Of a stretch of 64,000 nucleotides of DNA, positions 57,266-64,000 are shown one piece after another (positions within the stretch are counted from its first letter, which is position 1; every line of letters begins with the position of its first letter). The DNA comes from Albugo candida. Lineage: Eukaryota > Oomycota > Peronosporomycetes > Albuginales > Albuginaceae. A model generated the notes under the pieces. It was not told the origin of the DNA. It saw only the letters and a program-made list of their open reading frames with translations, and made no database searches. A program made the translations under genes and the position numbers. The stretch is taken from the NCBI GenBank assembly GCA_905220665.1, contig CAJNAR010000170.1, positions 310,001 to 374,000 of the forward strand. Direction: 5' to 3'.

Positions 57266-59617
57266 TCAGAAGGTCCAAAGCTTGACGCAATGATCGGCAC
57301 CACTTGTGACAAATGACGGCATGTGAGAATTCCACTGAACCTGAAGGACTTTTCCAGTATGTTGACGGAACGACGCAACAGGAGTCAGTAGAGGTGTCGT
57401 CTTAGAAGTGCTGAATAAGCAGACAGTCTCATCGAAAGAGCCGCTAACCAGCCAATTTCCATCCAGGCTCCAGGAAATACATCGACATTCGTCTCGGTGG
57501 TGTAAAACACTCTGAAGCGCTCGACGTGCCATCCGGAGATCCCACAGACAGATGGACCCGTCTTGATGAGCAGAAGCGAGTATCTGGCTTGCTTGAGGGT
57601 TGGATGAAAGTGCATATGCAACCGATCGAGTTGAGGCTACAAGTTGAGTGCATTTAGAAGTTCGAAAGTCCCAATTTCGAATTGTTTTGTCCATTGACGC
57701 AGTTAGAAAATGAGTCGATATAGCACTTTGACTGCAAGTACTCTGACGAATGGGAGATGGGAATTGCATCGCGACAATCTCTCCAACGTGACCATCAAAT
57801 CGCTGGTAGCAAGCTTGAGGCTGACACTCGAAATTCCAGCATCGAATGACAAAGTCTCGAGAAGCTGTACCGCACAAAAGATGTGGCCGGGCAAATGCGA
57901 GACAACGCACTTTCCCTTGATGTCCGCTAATTTGTATGTCATCTTGTTTTTGAAGATTCACGAGTCGAATGGGAGAATCCACTGACCCTGAAGCGATCCA
58001 CAAGTCGTTTGCGAAATGATTATACGCTACGGAGTAAATTGGCAAACTGTGATGTCGGTACTTTTCGAGAATGACGGGAAGTAATGGGAGAACTTTTTTC
58101 TCTTCATAATCACCAAAACGAGATAATGGGATTGTTGCGAGGTCAAATATGCGCAGAGTTCGAGCATTCGTACCGATCATAGCTTCAGCACGCGCTGTAC
58201 TAATATCCATAGCCCGGACAGCATGAGCTTCTTTAACTTGGGCGACTACGTGAGCTTGTACAATCTCATCGATACCCAGCCGATCGTACGTCAAAGTGAG
58301 CGGCTCTTGATCTCGTATGGGGTTCGTAGCAGTCTCGGCTTTATTTGGCGATTGTGAGCAGGTATTTGACTCATCATGTTGCGTGTTCCCTTCTATCAAT
58401 GCGGCATTAAAGTCACACTGTGTAGCGATGTTGTTGTATCCTGAGTAAGAATTTCGTGGGCTCATCTGTGTTGCGGTTTCGTACGTCGCAATTGTCACGT
58501 CGACTGGATGCTCGTCTACCCAGCTCGTTTGCATGCTTTCGTCGCAGGTGTCGATCACAGGCTCGAGATCGGTTTGTAAGATCACATCTGATGAGAAATT
58601 CTCAGTTTGACAGGTAGCAGTATGCACTTTCACCATCGACGTTTGTATCGCCGCGTCAACGCTTTCCAAACTCCATGGCACCGTCTGAATTGACGTATCA
58701 GCTGTTCCAACCATCGGTACGTCGTCGATGTTCTCATTCATTGTGTCCACGTCGTCCCATCGGCTATCAAATTGTATCGACATGACGAGTGGATGATGCT
58801 TTAAGGGTTTTGCGAAAGAATTCCAAGCCTGTGAATGTGTCAGTGACGTAGAGGTCGAATGTGGCTGACGAGGATCCAACACGTTCGTGTAAGGTGGTTC
58901 CTGTGTGGCCTTCATCGCCAATGATAAGGAATTTATAGGAGCAATTCGAAGCGATTTCGAGGCTGCGACGCGTGATGCTTTGTCATTGCTTCCACGATGC
59001 TCAAGCGCTTCATCCACTAAACAGGCTAATTCAAGCTTCGACATCATTTTATAGACATACTCAGCATCAGAAGGAGTGATTTCAGGTCGGAACAGCGCCA
59101 CTAAACGTTCATAGCAGCTAAGTCGTCTTTTATAAGGCGAGTACGCCGAGGAGTAACGAGCATTTGCATATGAATTCTGTGTCGAGTATTCATCTATTGG
59201 ACCAGCGCATTCCACGTATTGCAGTGGCCCTTCATCGTTAAGTCCTTCCCGAGCGCGAAGCACGTCGAAGCTTTTCCTCTCACACATCGGTTGGTCCTCT
59301 TCAAAATCCTTTGTTGCATTCAGTGCGTGGATGTATTCCATGCGCTTTTCATTGTCCACCATTCTGCTTGCAAATTCGATTTCTTGTCCTGATAGACTTC
59401 CTCTCAGACACTGTACGAATTCCAAAGCGACGTCGTATTTTCCAGCCAAGACAGAGTCCCGAAGCATGGTCATCTCATGGGAGACTCCACACATCCAGAA
59501 GGGATCAACGCCCGATTCTTCCATCAATACAGAAGCAGATCTAGAAAATCCATACGCACGCAGGAAATTAATAATGTAGAATAGAATTTCATCAGTATCA
59601 AAATTATAAATGCACAT
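57266..59617 (-). CDS. LisH-CTLH-WD40 protein, WDR47 (nemitin)-like
   Basis: 783 aa in one exon. A LisH motif is at residues 7-38 (DEILFYIINFLRAYGFSRSASVLMEE by pattern) with a CTLH-like region after it. From about residue 515 to the end there are six or seven WD40 repeats (SGHQGKVRCLAF, DGHVGEIVAMQF, HTGKVLQVQW). The last repeat, ending SFVTSGADHCVKLWTF, resembles the end of animal WDR47. WDR47 binds microtubules and CAMSAP and controls minus-end stability and ciliary microtubules. The linker at residues about 305-402 holds at least five Gln-Thr motifs, separately described in the findings. The gene lies 70 bp from the stop of the ankyrin-RING gene. Confidence 0.85.
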   Translation of the reverse strand: MCIYNFDTDEILFYIINFLRAYGFSRSASVLMEESGVDPFWMCGVSHEMTMLRDSVLAGKYDVALEFVQCLRGSLSGQEIEFASRMVDNEKRMEYIHALNATKDFEEDQPMCERKSFDVLRAREGLNDEGPLQYVECAGPIDEYSTQNSYANARYSSAYSPYKRRLSCYERLVALFRPEITPSDAEYVYKMMSKLELACLVDEALEHRGSNDKASRVAASKSLRIAPINSLSLAMKATQEPPYTNVLDPRQPHSTSTSLTHSQAWNSFAKPLKHHPLVMSIQFDSRWDDVDTMNENIDDVPMVGTADTSIQTVPWSLESVDAAIQTSMVKVHTATCQTENFSSDVILQTDLEPVIDTCDESMQTSWVDEHPVDVTIATYETATQMSPRNSYSGYNNIATQCDFNAALIEGNTQHDESNTCSQSPNKAETATNPIRDQEPLTLTYDRLGIDEIVQAHVVAQVKEAHAVRAMDISTARAEAMIGTNARTLRIFDLATIPLSRFGDYEEKKVLPLLPVILEKYRHHSLPIYSVAYNHFANDLWIASGSVDSPIRLVNLQKQDDIQISGHQGKVRCLAFARPHLLCGTASRDFVIRCWNFECQPQACYQRFDGHVGEIVAMQFPSPIRQSTCSQSAISTHFLTASMDKTIRNWDFRTSKCTQLVASTRSVAYALSSNPQASQILASAHQDGSICLWDLRMARRALQSVLHHRDECRCISWSLDGNWLVSGSFDETVCLFSTSKTTPLLTPVASFRQHTGKVLQVQWNSHMPSFVTSGADHCVKLWTF

Positions 59618-59687
59618 GAGTTGGGTCTCATCGAGAATAAAATTCGATTAAAATAGCTTTTTTTATGGCAATATACCACACACTCTA

Positions 59688-60908
59688 TCAACATTCGTAT
59701 ACTTTGATGGTTGCCGTAACAACACTCCTGCAAATTGGACACTCGGGATGGTTCGACGTAAGCATTATATCCAAGCATTCCATACAAGCTGCAATGTGTC
59801 CACAAGGGATACAAGCGGCAGTCTTTTTGGCGGCCATACAAATCACACACTCCTTCATAGAGCGGCTAGAAGTCGGACTCGAACGATAAAAAGTCGGTTT
59901 CGATACTTCATCGAATTTCTCATCGCATTCCAATGCAGGGGCTGATGGTTGTGCCGAGGCCTCACACCACTCTTGGTCCCACAAACGCATCCACAAATCG
60001 CGCTCCTCTGATGACGTAGCTGCGAAAATCAATTCAAGGCGGGAAAGCGGACGATACTTGTGCCTTGAAAACTCGCTGTTGATGGGTTGTATCTCTACAG
60101 GATATATCGATTGAAACATATACTGCTTATCCATAAAAGTAGTTGCCATTGTATTCATAAAAACAGCTCCTCGCGAAAGACTTCCGTTTTCGTCGAAAAT
60201 GCGTTCAGGGACAGTGATCGATGAGTAACAATACGTGACAGAACGAAGACCGCGACGTATTATCGAGTTGGCAATAGGAGACGAATCCTTTGGAGACCGG
60301 TAGAATGCCATTTCAAACTCGTGGTCGGATGTATCGCAAGCTATTGCCACACACCATCGTTTTCGCCATATTGAATGCAGTTTTCTCGATTTGACATACA
60401 TCCAGCCCGAATGTAAGCAAAGCTTCACAGTCAAATACTGAGCGACAGCCTCACGTCGATGAAGTCGAGCAATGTCGATTGGTAAATGTCCATCCCGATT
60501 GAGTGCAAACAAATTTCCATTGGCTTTACAGAGCAACTCGATGCACGCAATACTGTCGGCGTCAGCTGCATAATGCATTGCTGTATTTCCTTGAAAGAAG
60601 CCATCCACAAGATTTACATCCGCGCCAAACTCGATCAATACTCGCACGGCCTCTGAATCTCCCAATTTACAGGCATGCATAAGCAAGGTCATTTTTCTCC
60701 GGCCATGATGACGGTTTAAAAGCTGTGGGACGGATGCAAACATCGCTCGTACGGAACAAAATAAGTCCATGATAGGGATACAATTGGAGCCGGATTCAAC
60801 CATTTTCCCACTGCGGTATGCGTGCAAGTGCTCACGTAATTTCTCAGTCTGACATTGTTTGACGCTCTTCCATAAAGATCTTTCCAGACGTGACAAGTTA
60901 GTGAACAT
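59688..60908 (-). CDS. Ankyrin-PH-RING protein, probable E3 ubiquitin ligase
   Basis: 406 aa from the first in-frame ATG at 60908. Ankyrin repeats fill roughly residues 65-160: TLLMHACKLGDSEAVRVLIEFGADVN, NTAMHYAADADSIACIELLC, GHLPIDIARLHRREAVAQYL by pattern. A PH-like segment begins near SGWMYVKSRKL...KRWCVA and ends with the WxxxL-like helix DLWMRLWDQEW. The C-terminus is a C3HC4 RING: CVICMAAKKTAACIPCGH, CMECL, CPICR. The order resembles ankyrin-PH-RING proteins in stramenopiles. It may ubiquitinate targets at membranes (inference). Confidence 0.87.
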   Translation of the reverse strand: MFTNLSRLERSLWKSVKQCQTEKLREHLHAYRSGKMVESGSNCIPIMDLFCSVRAMFASVPQLLNRHHGRRKMTLLMHACKLGDSEAVRVLIEFGADVNLVDGFFQGNTAMHYAADADSIACIELLCKANGNLFALNRDGHLPIDIARLHRREAVAQYLTVKLCLHSGWMYVKSRKLHSIWRKRWCVAIACDTSDHEFEMAFYRSPKDSSPIANSIIRRGLRSVTYCYSSITVPERIFDENGSLSRGAVFMNTMATTFMDKQYMFQSIYPVEIQPINSEFSRHKYRPLSRLELIFAATSSEERDLWMRLWDQEWCEASAQPSAPALECDEKFDEVSKPTFYRSSPTSSRSMKECVICMAAKKTAACIPCGHIAACMECLDIMLTSNHPECPICRSVVTATIKVYEC

Positions 60909-61093
60909 CGCTAAGAGAATTGGATTGTGAGTGTACGATGGTAATGGCAACAGGAACAGTTCATTTGGAGATGGATTGATGCGATATGACCTGACACTTT
61001 TTGACAGGGGCGTTTAGGCAGTCCATCGCTTTGTAGTCAATGATCCTCTTCAACCCAAAGCTTGGACTTTGAGATAGAGCTTGGTACCATCTC

Positions 61094-62917
61094 TCAAGTT
61101 TTGGTATCTGAACTCCAATCAGTTGCGAATTGCAATCGTGGTAGGGCTTTCATGCAGGAGGTATCTAATCCACTTACATCTCCACGTTTCTGAATAAAAG
61201 AAGTCACAATCGCGTCACGACAAGGGGCTTCTTCCACTGAACATATGCTCTCTCCACAACAATGTGCTCCATAATCGAATTCAATAAGTGCACGTCCACG
61301 ACCACCTCTCAATTTCTTTTCGTAGAGATACTTAGCAAAATAAAACGGAGTTTGGAAGTCTAATTGGCCACCCAATAGTAGTGCGCTGGTCGTATCGGGT
61401 AGAATGATATCCTTGTGGAAATAAACGTCGAGTGGATAGGAGAATGACGGAGGAGGCTTAAATGTTGTAAAGTTCTTCAGCTGATCTCTGATTCGAGGAT
61501 CTTCACAAACTTTGTCTTGCGCGCCGGTAAAGATACAAAAGTTGATCAGATCATATTCGAATGGAGCGGAGAACGGTCCATCCCGATACGATTGAAGAAG
61601 TTCCTGATACGATGGAGACGGACGGTCCCATCTTTCGGAAGTCACAATGACACTATACAGCAGTGTATTATCGTCTCGTATTTGATCAACAGTTGAATTC
61701 TCATTTGGTGAACGCCAAAGGTTCAGGTAGTGCTGGAATTCGTTCAACTCGTTGACGTCACAGTCTGTTTGCAGCAGGTACTTTAGGACCAGTGGAATAT
61801 GCTTCCGATACGATGGATGAGCGACCTTATCGAACACGAATTGTCGTATGGATTCTGAGGCTTTTTCGTTGTTGTAATATTGCATCAGCTTCGTCAAACA
61901 AGAACTTCGGAAGCCAGCATCCTTGTCCACATAATGATACATGCGTAGCAATTCTTGTACAGCTGTTTTTGTAGAGCCAATCTTCAATGGACATGTACTG
62001 TCTTCTACACAATCTTGTAAAAATCGACGTGTGGGTTCTTGAATGGCGCTGTTCCAATTCGAATCGGCGCTGTTGATGGGATCGTAGCGATCGGTCGGTA
62101 CATCGATTCCCTCTAAAATATATCCGGTCACGTACTTGGGTTCAAGTTGAATTAGACGCTGTATCAGAAATGTACCGTAGCTGTAGCCGTACACAAACAC
62201 ATTGACATGAAACGGAGCATCAAGTTCTACAGTGTGTTCTAAAATGACTTTAAGATCCATCGCCGCGTTCGTCACACTGAATATCTCCGCATGATGCTGA
62301 TACTGGTAGTTTAGATCTTTGAGACAGTCGCCCATGTCTTCAAATAATATACTGTTTCCGCCAGAACTACCTTTCTGCAGCGCTTGTGCGGCCCTACATG
62401 TTAGATAATGGCTTTTTCCAGTTCCTCGATGGTCCAATGTGTAAACAGTGACGAATTTCTTCAGCATTTGAGACATACTGACCATTCTTCTTTCTACTAT
62501 GATTGAACAAAAGTTGGTCTCAACACGTAATTAGACAGTTCTGGGTGGATTACATGTTGCAGAAGATAGCCCGGGTCCCCCTTGCACGAGCCATAATAAA
62601 GTGCTCGTATTTGAACTGTTTCTCTTCGCACGAATACGTTTGACAAATATCTCGATACTTTGCTTTTCCACCGTGCCACCATGGCCACACAATCCTTCGT
62701 GACATAACGGCACAGCTACTTTTGCGCACTCAAAGTGAGTCGATACGCTTTGTGCATGTGCTCTTCCATTGGATGTGCTACTGGTACGTTCACATGGATA
62801 CCATTCATTCATTCTCAATGCGCGTGGAGACACGCAGAAAACGCTACAGACGAGAGCATTCAACAGCGTTCGAAAAGCCATCATTCGTGCGCTCGGATCT
62901 TTCACGGTCAGCCGCAT
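61094..62917 (-). CDS. Secreted S33-family alpha/beta-hydrolase peptidase (tripeptidyl aminopeptidase-like)
   Basis: Two exons (62917-62554, 62496-61094; 57-nt intron) give 588 aa. A hydrophobic segment at residues 12-30 (MAFRTLLNALVCSVFCVS) looks like a signal peptide, best if translation starts at 62884; the earlier ATG at 62917 adds eleven residues. The alpha/beta-hydrolase text includes the oxyanion GGPG, VYTLDHRGTGKS, the nucleophile elbow VYGYSYGT (Ser near 226), LLLGGQLDFQTP (Asp near 499) and YGAHCCGES (His near 532). The triad is intact. Many Cys suggest disulfides and an extracellular or vacuolar site. S33 peptidases of this branch are common in oomycetes. Substrate unknown. Confidence 0.87.
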
Positions 62918-62959
62918 TTAGCTTAAGTACACACCTAGCCCATAGGTACGCTTTTCATC
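62918..62959. promoter_or_regulatory. 42-bp divergent promoter between S33 peptidase and HAUS3-like genes
   Basis: Opposite start codons are 42 bp apart (75 bp if the peptidase starts at 62884). Any core promoter must overlap the other gene's 5' UTR or coding start. Confidence 0.5.
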
Positions 62960-64000
62960 ATGGGTAAATGCTTCGGAGATGGACTCGCGGCTCTCTTTGA
63001 TGAAATGGGGTACACAGACGATATTGAATGCACCAGTATAAGCGGTGAAGACTTGGATATACTGTATGGGCTTCCATCGATACGAATTCAAGCTTTTTTG
63101 GACTGGTTTCAGTCCTGTCTATCTCCATCCCATTCCTTGCGGCGTGCGTTGAGTGCGGCTGATTACAAATTTTATAAAAGGCAAATGAAAGAGCATGGAG
63201 AGACATGGATAATTGATGGAGAGGAATTGATGCGCGAGGAAATGATTTGTGCTCATGAGGACCGTGAGGATCAAGGTTTAGCGCTTGAAGCATTCAATTC
63301 GAAGAATAACATGTTAGAAAAACAGATATCGGCATTGGAGACCAAGATAAGTACCGTGCTAGCTCGGAATACAAGACTAGAGCGCTGTGTTGAGAATGAA
63401 AGCAACTTAATCGCAAATTTACAGTCGCATCACGAAAACATAACGCAGCAGTCTCTCTCAGTTACGTCAACAGATGGAAGTCTCCAAGCCCAACAACTTT
63501 GTGGCATTATCGAGGATCAAATTGAGCAATATGTAACCATGCTGCGCCCCTCACCACCTTCTGAGGATCACAAATCATATGAATCACCCATCAACCCTCA
63601 AGAACAGCCACAATCGATAAATAAAGCTTCCATACAAACTGAATATATCCCTTCGCTCATCCATCAACTTCCTTTGCAGAAACTCCTGTCTCTAGAAGCT
63701 ATCAAAATGGAAAGCCTAATGAGACAGCTTCGATCTATGCAGGTAACATCGCGAAATGCCTCCGATCAAACTCAACAAACATCGCCGATGGACACTGAAA
63801 AGTTTCCGAAATGGCTTCTGGAAGTAGATCCGGCAGAGTTGTTCGAACAAGAACATCATGTGGCAGTATACAACCAGTGAGCGACACTCTTTCTCTTTTA
63901 CTATCAATCTCGCTGAAATTGGGCATGTTAGATGTAGCATCGAGTTGGCTCGACTAGAAACCGCTATGGCAGTCAGCAAAGAAGACCAATTTCGAGCGCA
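62960..64000 (+). CDS. HAUS3: HAUS3-like augmin subunit, 3' end beyond the window
   Basis: ATG at 62960. Exon 1 runs to 63876; a 55-nt intron (donor GTGAGC) follows; exon 2 opens at 63932 and continues to the window edge. At least 328 codons are visible. The N-terminus GYTDDIECTSISGEDLDIL...FLDWFQSCLS follows the HAUS3 start (GYP..D.LNGEDFDWLF...FLKWF). A coiled coil occupies about residues 100-160. After the splice, SIELARLETAMAVSKEDQF aligns with the HAUS3 RLEMARLQLAYICAQHQ block. Augmin binds spindle microtubules and recruits gamma-tubulin for branching nucleation. The assignment is by recalled similarity. An SIQTEY motif (LC8-type) lies near residue 219. Without the intron a stop would occur at 63878-63880. 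Confidence 0.75.

Noticed and set aside
1..64000. CRISPR arrays, prokaryotic operons, ribosomal RNA genes
   Set aside because: None is visible. The genes are intron-containing and eukaryotic in type.

Overview
The window is nuclear DNA from a eukaryotic microbe, most likely an oomycete and plausibly an Albugo-like white rust. That placement is inference. It rests on short GT-AG introns (mostly 50-62 nt), very close gene spacing, a Cys/His 'HGGG' repeat protein of the kind common in oomycetes, copia and LINE elements like those of oomycete genomes, and centriole/flagellum genes expected of a zoospore-forming organism. I could not compute base composition or run any search.

Layout. Positions 1-20,600 are repeat-dominated. 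From left to right they hold a truncated SINE tail, a decayed DDE transposase gene, a complete but dead Ty1/copia element with 121-bp LTRs on the minus strand, and a dead LINE of about 7 kb on the minus strand. A tRNA-derived SINE sits inside the LINE ORF2 and is flanked by a 13-bp target-site duplication. About 3 kb follows in which I see nothing.

Positions 20,600-64,000 are gene-dense on both strands. In order: R2R3 MYB factor; cereblon; mitochondrial NDP kinase; trehalose-6-P synthase/phosphatase fusion; TPR-like protein; MutS/MSH1; Cys/His-repeat protein; twin CxxC-module protein; a small uncertain gene with a nearby inverted duplication; PWI-like RNA-binding protein; SMG1 kinase; single-pass membrane protein; sugar transporter; wax synthase/DGAT; CCDC61; SHAQKYF MYB; SAP30-PHD protein; LisH-WD40 (WDR47-like) protein; ankyrin-PH-RING protein; S33 peptidase; and a HAUS3-like augmin subunit that runs off the right edge.

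Several neighbours share cell-biological themes. CCDC61, the WDR47-like protein and the HAUS3-like protein are all microtubule or centrosome proteins. SMG1 and the PWI-like protein both act on mRNA. The main points for a second look are a cereblon with an intact tri-Trp pocket, a ladder of QT motifs (LC8-binding type) in the WDR47-like protein, a TPS domain with altered donor-site residues next to an intact phosphatase domain, a SAP30+PHD fusion, and the SINE-in-LINE insertion.

Exon boundaries were placed by eye from GT/AG signals, frame continuity and family conservation. Most are well supported, but none is backed by transcript data.
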